A stretch of 64,000 bases of DNA from an uncultured Methylophilaceae bacterium (GTDB lineage: Bacteria > Pseudomonadota > Gammaproteobacteria > Burkholderiales > Methylophilaceae): NCBI GenBank assembly GCA_903834185.1, contig CAILHX010000051.1:1-64000 (forward strand), given 5' to 3'. A model generated the notes under the pieces. The model was not told the DNA's origin. It worked only from the letters and a program-made list of their open reading frames with translations, and made no database searches. A program made the translations under genes and the position numbers. Positions 17,200 to 26,756 of the stretch are shown here, piece by piece. Within the stretch, counting starts at the first letter, position 1. Each line of letters starts with the position of its first letter.

Positions 17200-18291
17200 C
17201 TAAATAATGCGTTGATAATAACCGCCAGGCAGGCTGGCGATCTTTCCATCCAGTTCCAGCGATAACAGCATCGCCGAAACCTGTTCGCTCGTCAAGCCGC
17301 ATCTTTGTATCAAGGTTTCAGCGGCGACCGCATCAAATCCCATCTGCTCTAACAGTGGAGAAATAATGGTTTCGCCAGACTCTTCGATAATGGGGGCATC
17401 GCCGAGTTCTTCAAGGATGTCACGGATGCTATCCACCAACTTGGCACCCTGCTTGATCAGGTGATGACACCCTCTGGACAAAGGCGAATGGATGGAGCCG
17501 GGAATGGCGAATACATCTCGCCCTTGTTCTGCAGCCAAACGCGCGGTGATGAGAGAACCACTCTGCAAATTGGCTTCCACTACGAGTACGCCTCGTGCCA
17601 AACCGCTGATGATGCGGTTGCGCCTGGGGAAATTGGCAGGCTTGGAAGGCTCACCCAACGCAAATTCGGAAATGATGACCCCATGTTGCACGATCTCATG
17701 CGCAAGATCACGATGTCTTGCAGGGTACACAATATCCATCCCGGTCCCGACCACAGCGACAGTCCCTGTTTTACCTCGCAATGCACCGCGATGCGCTGCA
17801 CCGTCTATGCCCAATGCCATGCCGCTAGCCACACACCAGCCAGCTTCGCTTAAGGCCTCAGCAAAGGCTTCAGTAGTTTTGATCCCCTGTGGTGTCGCGT
17901 TGCGGCTACCTACAATGGCGATGGTGGGCTGCTTCAAACAACCGATATCCCCCTTTGCATACAGCAAAGGGGGCGGATCGCTGATTTCCAGTAGCGCCCG
18001 CGGGTAATCTTCATCTGCCAAGGTCACTAAGCGATTCCCAGCTTGCTGTAACCAATCCAGCGCCGGTTTTACTTTGGCTTCATCAATGCCGTCACCTATC
18101 GCTTTCGCGATCTCCGGTTTCACTATTTCTTTGAGCTGTGCCACAGGCGTGGCATAGATATGCTGAGGAGTGCCGAAAGCCGAAAGCAATTGGCGAAAGC
18201 TCTCACCGCCCAAACCATAAATCATGGCCAATGCTACCCAGGAACTAAGCTCTTCAACATCCATGAGTGGCGGCGCTATAATGCTATCCAT
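17200..18291 (-). CDS. dprA: DNA-processing protein DprA
   Basis: DprA protects incoming single-stranded DNA and loads RecA during natural transformation. The 363-residue protein has a SAM-like N-terminus, the Rossmann-like core (SGMALGIDGAAHRGAL, GSRNATPQG) and a C-terminal winged-helix segment (TLIQRCGLTSEQVSAMLL). The reading frame is complete. The contrast with the disrupted comEC of this window is notable. It leads the dprA-smg transcript, divergent from def. Confidence 0.93.
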   Translation of the reverse strand: MDSIIAPPLMDVEELSSWVALAMIYGLGGESFRQLLSAFGTPQHIYATPVAQLKEIVKPEIAKAIGDGIDEAKVKPALDWLQQAGNRLVTLADEDYPRALLEISDPPPLLYAKGDIGCLKQPTIAIVGSRNATPQGIKTTEAFAEALSEAGWCVASGMALGIDGAAHRGALRGKTGTVAVVGTGMDIVYPARHRDLAHEIVQHGVIISEFALGEPSKPANFPRRNRIISGLARGVLVVEANLQSGSLITARLAAEQGRDVFAIPGSIHSPLSRGCHHLIKQGAKLVDSIRDILEELGDAPIIEESGETIISPLLEQMGFDAVAAETLIQRCGLTSEQVSAMLLSLELDGKIASLPGGYYQRII

Positions 18292-18389
18292 TGTCGAAAT
18301 TTAATTATTAAGACCGACCTAGCATATCACCCTGCTGTATAGATTGTGAATCACAACTTTAGGCTAACACTGACTCAACAGGCAGCTTT

Positions 18390-18893
18390 ATGGCGCTACT
18401 AAACATTATCCACTACCCCGACCCGCGACTTTATACTGTGGCAAAACCTGTTGCCGAGGTGAATGACAACATCCGCAGGCTGATACGCGACATGGCAGAA
18501 ACCATGTATGCGGCGCCGGGGATAGGTCTGGCTGCCACACAAGTGGATGTGCATCAGCAGATCATTGTGATGGATCTTTCTGAAGCTAAAAATGCGCTAC
18601 AAGTTTTCATCAACCCGCTGATCACCAAAGCCGAAGGCTCACAGGACTATGAAGAAGGCTGCTTGTCTGTGCCCGGCATTTACGAAACAGTGACACGCCC
18701 GGAAAAAATCACAGTAGAAGCATTAGATAAAGATGGCAACCAATTCAAACTCAATGCAGATGGATTATTGGCGGTATGCATACAACATGAAATGGATCAT
18801 CTCAAAGGCAAGGTGTTTGTCGAATACCTTTCCAAACTGAAGCAATCCCGCATCAAAAGCAAAATGAAAAAACGCATGCGCGAGACGATGTGA
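18390..18893 (+). CDS. def: Peptide deformylase
   Basis: Def removes the N-formyl group from nascent proteins. The 167 residues carry all three signature motifs: [18 protein letters not shown] with the metal-binding Cys, and the HEXXH motif as QHEMDHL. It is divergent from dprA. In many relatives def is followed by fmt; here fmt is absent and a methyltransferase gene comes next. Confidence 0.95.
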   Translation: MALLNIIHYPDPRLYTVAKPVAEVNDNIRRLIRDMAETMYAAPGIGLAATQVDVHQQIIVMDLSEAKNALQVFINPLITKAEGSQDYEEGCLSVPGIYETVTRPEKITVEALDKDGNQFKLNADGLLAVCIQHEMDHLKGKVFVEYLSKLKQSRIKSKMKKRMRETM

Positions 18894-18952
18894 CCCTCAT
18901 ATGACTTCGTCGCAGTAAGCATAGACGGTTAACCTACAAAAGATTGCTTGAT

Positions 18953-19921
18953 ATGACGAAAATGAAACACCCGTTTCCGGATATGCCAGCCGCAGCAACC
19001 ACTCCCGCATCCGAGATCAGCATTGCTGGCGATGACGAGGCTGATGAGAGTTATCTGGGACAGTTCATTCCACTCTACTACCATCACAACATGCTGATGG
19101 ATGAAAACCGCATGCTTTCATTCAAGGCAGCCATAGACCATGCCGTTTTTGAAGGCGCAAAAGTACTGGAATTGGGCGGCGGCACCGGGGTGCTTTCATG
19201 TTTTGCAGCGGCGAAGGCAAGCAATGTTTGGTGCGTAGAATTCAATCCTGATCTGGTAAGAGAGTCGCAGCGTTTTTTAGCACTCAACCCGCATGGGCAT
19301 AAAGTCACTGTGATCCATGCTAATGCTTTTGAATACTTGCCGCCGGAGCCTGTAGATATCGTGATCTGCGAAATGATCCATGCCGCGATGCTTAAGGAAA
19401 AGCTGGTCGACGTGATCGAGGCTTTTAAACAGCGTTACCGTCAACGCTTCGGCGAGCATCTGCCGGTTTTTATGCCGGAAGCCATGGTCATGGCAGTGCA
19501 ACCCATACAGCAAAATTATGATTTTTTTGGCTACTACGCCCCCATCATCCAGGTTCAACCTGCGTACTTCTCACATCCTGAAACAATCGAGTTGGCCGCC
19601 CCAATGGTATACAGTACGCTGGATTTCAGCCAGCCTGTAGCACGAGAAATTGAATGGGAGGGAGCCTTTACTCTGGAGTCGGATTGCGTAGTGAATGCCC
19701 TGCGTTTCATCACCAAGAACATTCTTAGCGTAGTAGCAGAACAGGCGGCCACCATAGACTGGTTCATGGGTTATCTGGCACTGCCTTTGGCAGAACCGGT
19801 ACATGTCAAAGCAGGTGACACACTTAAAGTCTCCTTCCGTTATCTGACGGGAGGATCAATAAGATCGCTGGAAAATAGCATACACGCAAGCAACGTTACA
19901 ATTTGTGACGGAACAGGTTGA
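18953..19921 (+). CDS. PRMT-like SAM-dependent methyltransferase
   Basis: The 322-residue protein has a class I methyltransferase core with motif I VLELGGGTGVLSCFAA and post-I VEFNPDLV. It also has ICEMIHAAMLKE, which aligns with the double-E loop of protein arginine methyltransferases (glutamates spaced by nine residues). A C-terminal beta-barrel-like region follows. This layout is unusual for bacteria. The substrate is unknown. The start could be ATG 18953 or TTG 18944; I prefer the ATG. It follows def by 59 nt. Confidence 0.7.
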   Translation: MTKMKHPFPDMPAAATTPASEISIAGDDEADESYLGQFIPLYYHHNMLMDENRMLSFKAAIDHAVFEGAKVLELGGGTGVLSCFAAAKASNVWCVEFNPDLVRESQRFLALNPHGHKVTVIHANAFEYLPPEPVDIVICEMIHAAMLKEKLVDVIEAFKQRYRQRFGEHLPVFMPEAMVMAVQPIQQNYDFFGYYAPIIQVQPAYFSHPETIELAAPMVYSTLDFSQPVAREIEWEGAFTLESDCVVNALRFITKNILSVVAEQAATIDWFMGYLALPLAEPVHVKAGDTLKVSFRYLTGGSIRSLENSIHASNVTICDGTG

Positions 19922-19983
19922 TGTAATTAGGAAGTGCGTGAAGTAAAATAGGCACAATCGCATGCCATTAATAGCACATCCTT

Positions 19984-20820
19984 TTGGAATCAATCGAACC
20001 TGACAATGTCCCGAGCTTTTTGAAGAAGCGCCCAGCAAGCGCCTTCATCCAGATACGCATCAGTCGCAAGACATTGATCGCAAGCATCGTGTCGTTACTG
20101 GTGCACTTGCTGGCATTGTATATATTCACTTTGTTTCCGAAACAACCATCACTGATTGATGCGAACAACCAGCCCTTGGATGTCACTCTGGCATCACCTG
20201 AACCGCCGCAGATTAAGGCTCCACCCGAACCGGTAAAACAGACTGCACCCAAACTTTCATCAAAACCTACGCAACAAAGCAGAATACTGACTCGGCAACC
20301 GCCTCCAGTCGCAGCAACCAACCCATTCAATGTCCCTCAACAACCGGCCACTGCCAAGCCGGTAACTCCTCCGGCACCCGGCCCGGCATCTCCCACGACT
20401 CCGAACCAGCCCACCGATCTGGCCGCTTACATGAAAGCACAGCGGGCAAAGAGAGGTGAAACCGAAGATACCGCGTCCGCAGTGGACGAGCAAAGTCAGG
20501 CTTCTAGTGCGCCACCGCCGGGGGGCGAGCATGGCGCATTTACCATCAAAAGCATGGATAGAACCAGTGCAACATATACTTTTCGTGGCTGGAATGGAGA
20601 CATGAGCTTCACTCATCTGGAAACCTATGCCATTGAAGCCAAACCGGGGCAGGATATAAGGCTGGAAATCGTGCGCAGTCAAATTGGCATCATTCGCCGC
20701 TATTATTCCGGCGATTTCACTTTCTATTCAGAACGTTTACATCGCGTAGTGACATTGTCGGCGAGAAAAGAAGACACTGCAGGGCTGGAAGATTTTCTAA
20801 TGAGGGAATACTTTGGGTAG
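19984..20820 (+). CDS. TonB-like membrane-anchored protein with Pro-rich linker, unknown C-terminal domain
   Basis: The 278-residue product begins with a short cytoplasmic segment and one membrane helix (about residues 30-53). A Pro/Ala/Thr-rich linker of about 100 residues follows, in the manner of TonB, and then a folded C-terminal part of about 95 residues without a recognised TonB motif. No ATG lies near the expected start; TTG 19984 is used here. No exbB or exbD is nearby. It converges with the broken comEC. The function is not clear; a periplasm-spanning link is plausible. Confidence 0.55.
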   Translation: MESIEPDNVPSFLKKRPASAFIQIRISRKTLIASIVSLLVHLLALYIFTLFPKQPSLIDANNQPLDVTLASPEPPQIKAPPEPVKQTAPKLSSKPTQQSRILTRQPPPVAATNPFNVPQQPATAKPVTPPAPGPASPTTPNQPTDLAAYMKAQRAKRGETEDTASAVDEQSQASSAPPPGGEHGAFTIKSMDRTSATYTFRGWNGDMSFTHLETYAIEAKPGQDIRLEIVRSQIGIIRRYYSGDFTFYSERLHRVVTLSARKEDTAGLEDFLMREYFG

Positions 20821-20841
20821 AGCGTCAGGTAATTCGGTACA

Positions 20842-23157
20842 TTAGCCGGCCTCATCCCAATATCTGTGCGCGGTTTTGCGCCATGCATTCGCGCTAATTC
20901 CTGTCTTGCCAAAATCCAGTAACACAGCGCCATCTTCATCCGAACGGTAGATGCGACTACCGGCATCTTTATATCGCGCCACCACCTCCGCCTTGGGGTG
21001 TCCGAAACGATTGCGATATCCTGTAGTGAATATCGCGATCTTCGGGTGTACACGGGCGATAAAGTCTGGAGTTGAAGAAGTCTTGCTACCGTGGTGCGGC
21101 ACTACCAGCACATCCGCAGCCAAAGCATCGGATTGAGCTTCGACCAAGGCTTGTTCCGATGAGCTTTCAATGTCGGCGGGCAACAGCAAACTACCAAAGC
21201 GACTGGTGATCTTCAGTACGCAACCTCTATCGTTATCCTTCAGTTTTTCAACATCATAGCTTTGCCAGGCTGGATGCAGCATGTCAAAACGCACGCCATC
21301 CCATTGCCAGTGCTGTCCGGCGTAGCAGCGTCTAGGCTGCGGAGCAACAGCAACGATGGCGTTATCCGCTGGCAAAGAAGAAGCGAACCAGCCCGTAGGC
21401 ACTTCCTGCAATACCGAAATCGCTCCCCCACTATGATCGTTATCATTATGGGTCACTATCATGCCATCCAGATGACTGATCCCTGCAGCCCGCAGATAGG
21501 GCGCTATGATGCGGTTGCCGCTATCGGCATCAGCGCTATAGCTTGGCCCGGTATCGTAAAGCAGGTTGTGATGTGCTGTTTGATAATCCTTGCCCCACAT
21601 CCAGCACAGCGACTCTCATGCTACCTGCCGCCGGGATGCCTGGAACCACCAGTAACATTGGTGCGCAGTAAACCAAACCCAGCCACCTTGCCGGAAAACC
21701 TCGCGGCAAAAGCATCCACAATACACCTAACATAGCGAGCATGAGTGCCCACCAAGGCGGTATGGCCTGTTGCCAGACAGCATTTGGGTGTTAGTTAATG
21801 GCTGCAACAAGCACATGCACCATTGCATCAGCTGGTGCGCGGTCAGCAGTATAAAATCGAACGGCAATACGGCACCCAGCAGCGTGAGTGGCGTGATCAT
21901 CAGGCTGATCATGGGAATGGCAAATGCATTGGCAAGCGGCGACACCAATGAAGATTGCTGAAACAATACCAATAACAACGGCATCAAGCCTAAAGTAACT
22001 GCCCATTGCGTGATCAAGGCTTCGCATAACCAGTGCGGGCGTTCCAGCCGACTGCCGCTGGCGTAGACGATCACCGCCACCGCACCAAAGGAAAGCCAGT
22101 ATCCCGGCTCGTTTACCGCCCAAGGATCAAGCAAAACCGTGACAACCAGTGCCCAAGCCAATATCAGCGAAAACGCGATATTCCTGCCCGACCATAACGC
22201 GGCTGCGACCACCGCTAGCATGTAAACGGTACGTTGCGCCGGCACACCGAAACCGGCGATCAGCGTGTACGCCAATGCCGTCAGCATCCCAGCCACTACT
22301 GCAGCTTTGCGCGCAGGCAATCTGAGCGGTAAATATTTCGAACGCCGCCATAGGGCTTGCGTCAGTGCGAATACCAGTCCGGATATCATGGTGATGTGTA
22401 AGCCGGAGATGCTCATTAAATGTGTAACCCCGGTGCGCCGGTAGACTTGCCAATCCTGACGCGAAATACCGCTGTCATCCCCGATCGCCAGCGCCAGCAG
22501 CGTACTTGCATATGGTTTGCCTTGAAGCGCTTGCTGCATGCGCTCACGCAGTTTTTCGCGCATGTGCTCCACCCAGTAAGCAGGCCGATAGACCAGCACG
22601 CTCAGCCGCTGATTAGTTTGCTCATTGCGCACGTAGCCGGTCGCACGGATGTTGCGTTCCAGCGCCCAGGCTTCCAGATCAAAACCGTGTGGATTGGCTG
22701 CCCCATGCGGACGCTTCAGTTTTACTGTGAGTTGCCAGCGTTCTCCTGCCTTGAAGATTTGTTCAGCTGCTGCCTGGGCACGAAACTCATCTGCATAAGA
22801 ATTCAGCGAGATTCTGACAGGCACATACGCCTGCGGAGTGAGTGTTTGCTCAACATCAAATACAAAGCGCTGTCCATGCTCTTGCTGCTGCGGCAAGCTG
22901 GCAACGACACCCACAACCTGAATGTTCTGCCCTTCCCATGAACGGGGTAAGAGATCCGCCAGCCGGTATTGCGCGAAGGCAGCGGCCCAGAAAAATCCGG
23001 CAAAAGCAGCCACCGGAACGAGTAACCAGAAGCTTGGACGACGGTAGCAGAGAATAATCAGCGGGATAAGCGCCAGCGCCCAGATCAAATGCGGAAGTAC
23101 GGCTTGTTGCTGCAGGACCCATGCGCCGAAGACGAACGCAAGAAGCGGGATGGTCAT
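20842..23157 (-). pseudogene. comEC: comEC/rec2, competence DNA channel, broken by at least two frameshifts
   Basis: ComEC forms the inner-membrane channel for transforming DNA. Together three frames give an intact-looking protein. 23157 to about 21790 encodes the OB-fold and membrane competence domain. About 21790 to 21585 encodes the linker ending in VAVLDVGQGLS. About 21585 to 20842 encodes the metallo-beta-lactamase-like domain with THNDNDHSGG. The first break looks like a lost C (minus strand) in a CCCC run near 21787. The second looks like a short deletion near 21585, where the expected VV(V)QTAHH is compressed. Two independent lesions argue for a genuine pseudogene rather than one sequencing error. 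lolD lies just upstream. Confidence 0.8.
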
Positions 23158-23166
23158 ATTGGTACT

Positions 23167-23844
23167 CTAGGTCAAAACACCACTATCAAGCCGCAGCACC
23201 CGGTTCATACGCGCTGCCAGATCAAGATCATGCGTCACCATCACAAAACAGGTGTTCAGACTGGCATTGAGTTCCAGCATCAGATCGAACACCGTCGCAG
23301 CAGTCCCGCGATCCAGATTGCCGGTAGGTTCATCCGCCAGTACGCATTTGGGTTGAGTGACCAATGCCCGCGCTACTGCCGCACGTTGGCGCTCGCCGCC
23401 GGAGAGTTCGCCTGGAGTATGTTCCAGCCTGTGCCCCAGCCCCACGCGCTGCAGGATATCTGCCGCGGTTGCCAAGGCTTCAGCCCGCTCAATACGACGC
23501 ACCAGCAACGGCATGGCGACATTCTCCAGTGCAGTGAATTCCGGCAGCAGATGATGGAACTGGTAGATAAAACCCAAGGCATGGTTACGCAAATCTCCAC
23601 GTTTGGTTTCAGACAGCGTGCGCAATGGCTGACCGAGTATGCTGACTTCGCCCTTCGTCGGAGCATCCAGGCCGCCCAATAGATGCAACAGGGTGCTTTT
23701 ACCGGAACCAGATGCCCCTACAATTGCCACCTGCTCTCCGGCGGCAATCTGCAGGCTGATGCCATTGAGCACGGCAACATCCAGCCCGGAGTAGGTTTTG
23801 TGCAGGTCGCTACAACTGAGTACGATATCCTTACCCTCATTCAT
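23167..23844 (-). CDS. lolD: Lipoprotein-releasing ABC transporter ATPase LolD
   Basis: LolD powers extraction of lipoproteins from the inner membrane. The 225-residue ATPase has Walker [10 protein letters not shown], the LolD-characteristic [22 protein letters not shown] region, the signature LSGGERQR and Walker B VLADEP. It overlaps lolC/E by eight nt. The broken comEC follows downstream. Confidence 0.95.
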   Translation of the reverse strand: MNEGKDIVLSCSDLHKTYSGLDVAVLNGISLQIAAGEQVAIVGASGSGKSTLLHLLGGLDAPTKGEVSILGQPLRTLSETKRGDLRNHALGFIYQFHHLLPEFTALENVAMPLLVRRIERAEALATAADILQRVGLGHRLEHTPGELSGGERQRAAVARALVTQPKCVLADEPTGNLDRGTAATVFDLMLELNASLNTCFVMVTHDLDLAARMNRVLRLDSGVLT

Positions 23845-25087
23845 ATCTCAGCGCCTCTGCCGGATTGATATTAGAGGCACGCCAGCTTGGATATAGCGTT
23901 GCCAGCAGTGAAAGCACCAGGGATACCAGGGTAATGGTGATGACGTCCCCCGATTGCAGTTGCGAAGGAAGCTCACTGATGTAATAGACTTCCTTGGACA
24001 GAAAATGCACGCCGAACAGATTTTCGATAAATGGCACCACGGTGCTGATATTGAGCGCCAGAATCACGCCGCCCACGGCTCCGAGAGCGGTCCCTATGAA
24101 CCCGATAGCCGCGCCCTGTACGATAAATATTTTCATAATGCTACGCGGCGATGCGCCCAGCGTTCTCAGAATAGCGATGTCTGCGCGTTTATCCGTCACC
24201 GCCATCACCAGTGTGGAAACTATATTGAATGCCGCCACTGCTACGATCAAGGTCAAAATGACAAACATCACACGCTTTTCCATGCGCACCGCACGGAAGA
24301 AATTGGCATGTTCCACAGTCCAGTCACTGACGTAATACGCACCGAAAGCGGCAAGCTGTTTGGCAAGATCACGCGCAATCTCCGGCGCATCATCCAGGTT
24401 TTCAAGCTTCAGTCTGACCCCGCTGACCTGATCTCCCATGCGATAAAGCTTGGCCGCATCGTCCATATGTATCAGCGCCAGCGAAGCATCATATTCATAC
24501 ATTCCCACCTGAAATATACCCACTACGGTGAATTGCTTTATTCTGGGAACAATGCCAGCGGGCGTGAACTGTCCTTGCGGCGCCATCAACACCACTTTGT
24601 CGCCCAACCCTGCGCCCAGAGATTGCGCCAGCTCCATCCCCAGCACGATGCCGAATTCCCCCGGTTTGAGATTGCTTAATTTGCCCACTTTCATCTGTGC
24701 GCCAATATCTGCCACGCGACCTTCTTCTGCAGGCAGAATACCGCGAACAATCGTACCCTGCACCGCCTGATCGAACGACAGCATGCCCTGCTCCACGATA
24801 TACGGTGCAGCCCCTTTGACCTGTTTTGAGCCTTGCACGAATTTCACCATACCAGGCCAGTCACTTAAGGTGTTATTTCCGCCGGTGATCTGGATATGTG
24901 ACGCCACGCCAAGAATGCGGGTGCGCAGCTCATGCTGAAAGCCGTTCATCACCGATAGCACCACGATCAGCGCCGCCACACCTAATGCAATCCCTATCAT
25001 GGAGGTCATCGAAATGAACGAGATGAAATGATTGCGACGCTTGGCACGGGTATAGCGCAAGCCGATGAATAATTCGTAGGAACTCAT
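23837..25087 (-). CDS. lolC: Lipoprotein-releasing ABC transporter permease LolC/E
   Basis: The 416-residue permease has the MacB/FtsX-like layout: an N-terminal helix after the [17 protein letters not shown] motif, a large periplasmic domain, and three C-terminal helices. The cytoplasmic [11 protein letters not shown] and [14 protein letters not shown] segments are typical of LolC/E. Only one permease gene is present here, so it may be a single LolF-type subunit or have a partner elsewhere. It overlaps lolD by eight nt and diverges from the flagellin-like gene. Confidence 0.9.
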   Translation of the reverse strand: MSSYELFIGLRYTRAKRRNHFISFISMTSMIGIALGVAALIVVLSVMNGFQHELRTRILGVASHIQITGGNNTLSDWPGMVKFVQGSKQVKGAAPYIVEQGMLSFDQAVQGTIVRGILPAEEGRVADIGAQMKVGKLSNLKPGEFGIVLGMELAQSLGAGLGDKVVLMAPQGQFTPAGIVPRIKQFTVVGIFQVGMYEYDASLALIHMDDAAKLYRMGDQVSGVRLKLENLDDAPEIARDLAKQLAAFGAYYVSDWTVEHANFFRAVRMEKRVMFVILTLIVAVAAFNIVSTLVMAVTDKRADIAILRTLGASPRSIMKIFIVQGAAIGFIGTALGAVGGVILALNISTVVPFIENLFGVHFLSKEVYYISELPSQLQSGDVITITLVSLVLSLLATLYPSWRASNINPAEALRYE

Positions 25088-25133
25088 AGCCCTATTTTAG
25101 CCTGAAATGCCCATCTGCAACGCGCCTGAATAA

Positions 25134-25174
25134 ATGAGGCCGGGAGCCTTGTTTTACTTGGCTCCCAGCCTCAT
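25134..25174. repeat. Long imperfect inverted repeat in the lolC/flagellin divergent region
   Basis: ATGAGGC-C-GGGAGCC (25134-25148) pairs with GGCTCCC-A-GCCTCAT (25160-25174): 14 pairs and one mismatch around an 11-nt loop. It lies upstream of both divergent genes, so it is not an ordinary gene-end terminator. It could stop antisense transcription or be the trace of a small mobile palindrome. There is no strong T-tail on either strand. Confidence 0.6.
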
Positions 25175-25207
25175 CAAAAATATCAGCAAAACCCGCGTAA
25201 CTAATGG

Positions 25208-25235
25208 TTGACAATAGCCGCGTAAAGTTTATTAT
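25208..25235 (+). promoter_or_regulatory. Sigma-70 promoter of the flagellin-like gene
   Basis: A consensus TTGACA (25208-25213) is followed after 16 nt by TATTAT (25230-25235). A good AAGGAG ribosome-binding site (25257-25262) precedes the ATG. The sequence does not resemble a sigma-28 (FliA) flagellin promoter. Confidence 0.65.
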
Positions 25236-25268
25236 TTGATCATAGATTTAACTCATAAGGAGTTTGTC

Positions 25269-26075
25269 ATGGCAATTGGCATCTCACCACCCGGAATATC
25301 TTCCTTAAATCAGGCGCAATCCGTACAGCAGACCAATCTGCAACGCCAGAGCAGCGGACTTCGCATCAATTCCTCCAAGGATGATGCTGCAGGGATAGCG
25401 ATTCTTGTCAGCCTGACCGGTCAGCTCGGAGGTACGCAGCAGGCCATTAACAATATCGGCAGCGGCGTTGATCTGGCTGATACGGCGAACGGCGGCTTAT
25501 CGACCATATCTGATAATTTGTCGCGGATACAAACGCTTGCAGTACAGGCTTCCAATAGCACCAACAGCGCGAGCGATCTGCAAGCCATCCAGGGCGAGAT
25601 CAATCAGCTCACCCAAAACATCAATCAGGTCACAGGCAATACGCAATTTAACGGCCAGAACCTATTGAATGGCAGCTTTAATGCCACGGTACAATCCGGC
25701 CCTAATGCAGGTGATACAACGCAAATCAGTATAGGAGCAACCGATACCACCAGCCTCGGGGTTTCTGCGCTTGATGTAACAACCTTTGCAGGAGCGCAGG
25801 CAGCCATAACCGCAGCTCAAGCCGCGCAAGATGTCGTTTCCGGCCAGCAGGCGAGTCTGGGGGCGATATCGGCAGGACTCAATTCCAGCATTGCTGGCCT
25901 GACCAATACGTACCAGAATCTGGCAGCTACGGCTAGCCGCATAGGCGACAATAACTACGCGAGTTCCTCAACCAGCCTGTCCTCCAGTAACGTACAGATA
26001 CAAGCAGGTTTGCACTCTTTGGCTGCGTATAACGCGCAGCTCAAATCGCCTTTAAGGTTACTGGGTATCGGCTGA
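25269..26075 (+). CDS. Orphan flagellin-like protein
   Basis: The 268 residues show the flagellin N-terminal D0/D1 region (SSGLRINSSKDDAAGIAI; DLADTANGGLSTI; NTQFNGQNLLNG) and a recognisable but altered C-terminal helix (ISAGLNSSIAGLTNTYQNLAA; QAGLHSLAAYNAQLKS). The usual N-terminal ...NTN.ASLNAQ region is a few residues shorter, and the C-terminal end has a Ser-rich insert-like stretch (ASSSTSLSSSNVQ) and an unusual PLRLLGIG tail. No other flagellar gene is within 25 kb on either side. It has a sigma-70 promoter and its own terminator, so it is a single-gene unit. It could be a spare filament, a flagellin-like secreted protein or a decaying copy. Confidence 0.8.
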   Translation: MAIGISPPGISSLNQAQSVQQTNLQRQSSGLRINSSKDDAAGIAILVSLTGQLGGTQQAINNIGSGVDLADTANGGLSTISDNLSRIQTLAVQASNSTNSASDLQAIQGEINQLTQNINQVTGNTQFNGQNLLNGSFNATVQSGPNAGDTTQISIGATDTTSLGVSALDVTTFAGAQAAITAAQAAQDVVSGQQASLGAISAGLNSSIAGLTNTYQNLAATASRIGDNNYASSSTSLSSSNVQIQAGLHSLAAYNAQLKSPLRLLGIG

Positions 26076-26093
26076 CTGTTTCAACTTATTCTC

Positions 26094-26132
26094 AAAGGGC
26101 GAAACCGTGAAGGTTTCGCCCTTTTGTTTTTT
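26094..26132 (+). terminator. Rho-independent terminator of the flagellin-like gene
   Basis: AAAGGGCGAAACC (26094-26106) pairs perfectly with GGTTTCGCCCTTT (26112-26124) around GTGAA, followed by TTGTTTTTT. It isolates the flagellin-like gene from ribE. Confidence 0.85.
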
Positions 26133-26162
26133 ATGCCCGTCCCCATCTGTTAAAATAACATC

Positions 26163-26756
26163 ATGTTTACAGGAATCATTCAGGCCGTCGGTCATATCGA
26201 CAGCGCCAACAAGCATGGAGACGACCTAATCCTGATGGTCGCTGCCAATACTCTCGACTTATCCGATGTTGCACCCGGCGACAGTATCGCAGTGAATGGC
26301 GCATGCCTCACTGTGGTAGAACACAACTCGCAGTCGTTTCAGGTACATGTTTCTGCAGAGACCTTGCGCTGTACTGCAGGGTTGGACGCTGATCGAAAAG
26401 TGAATCTGGAAAAAGCATTACGCATGTCTGACAAACTCGACGGCCATCTGGTGAGTGGCCATGTTGATGGCACAGGCAAAGTAACAGGCCTCGAGCCCTT
26501 GGGTGATTGCGTACGCATGTGGATACAGGCACCTCATGCACTCATGCGTTATGTGGCAGTGAAAGGCTCGGTCACGATAAGCGGCGTCAGCCTGACCGTG
26601 AACGCCATCACGCAAGACACGTTCTGCTTCAACCTGATCCCGCATACCCTGAAAAACACAACGCTGGGAGATTTGAATATAGGTGATGAAGTCAACATGG
26701 AAGTAGATCTGATCGCGCGTTATATAGACCGCGCGCAAGCATGGGAAAAAGAATGA
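26163..26756 (+). CDS. ribE: Riboflavin synthase, alpha subunit
   Basis: The enzyme dismutates two 6,7-dimethyl-8-ribityllumazine molecules to riboflavin. The 197 residues contain the two tandem lumazine-binding repeats, beginning [12 protein letters not shown] and [20 protein letters not shown], and the catalytic-type conserved VNGACLTV in repeat 1. The stop overlaps the ribBA start by an ATGA. No FMN riboswitch is visible in the short leader. Confidence 0.94.
   Translation: MFTGIIQAVGHIDSANKHGDDLILMVAANTLDLSDVAPGDSIAVNGACLTVVEHNSQSFQVHVSAETLRCTAGLDADRKVNLEKALRMSDKLDGHLVSGHVDGTGKVTGLEPLGDCVRMWIQAPHALMRYVAVKGSVTISGVSLTVNAITQDTFCFNLIPHTLKNTTLGDLNIGDEVNMEVDLIARYIDRAQAWEKE

Noticed and set aside
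18344-18356. Palindrome TTGTGA-A-TCACAA before def, and TCACAA-T-TTGTGA at 33476-33488 before proC
   Set aside because: CRP and FNR sites need a six- or four-nt gap between the half sites; here the gap is one nt, and the two sites have opposite order. Two 13-nt palindromes are not enough evidence for an operator.
26133-26162. FMN riboswitch in front of ribE
   Set aside because: Only about 30 nt separate the flagellin terminator from ribE, which is too short for an FMN aptamer, and no conserved block of that riboswitch is visible.
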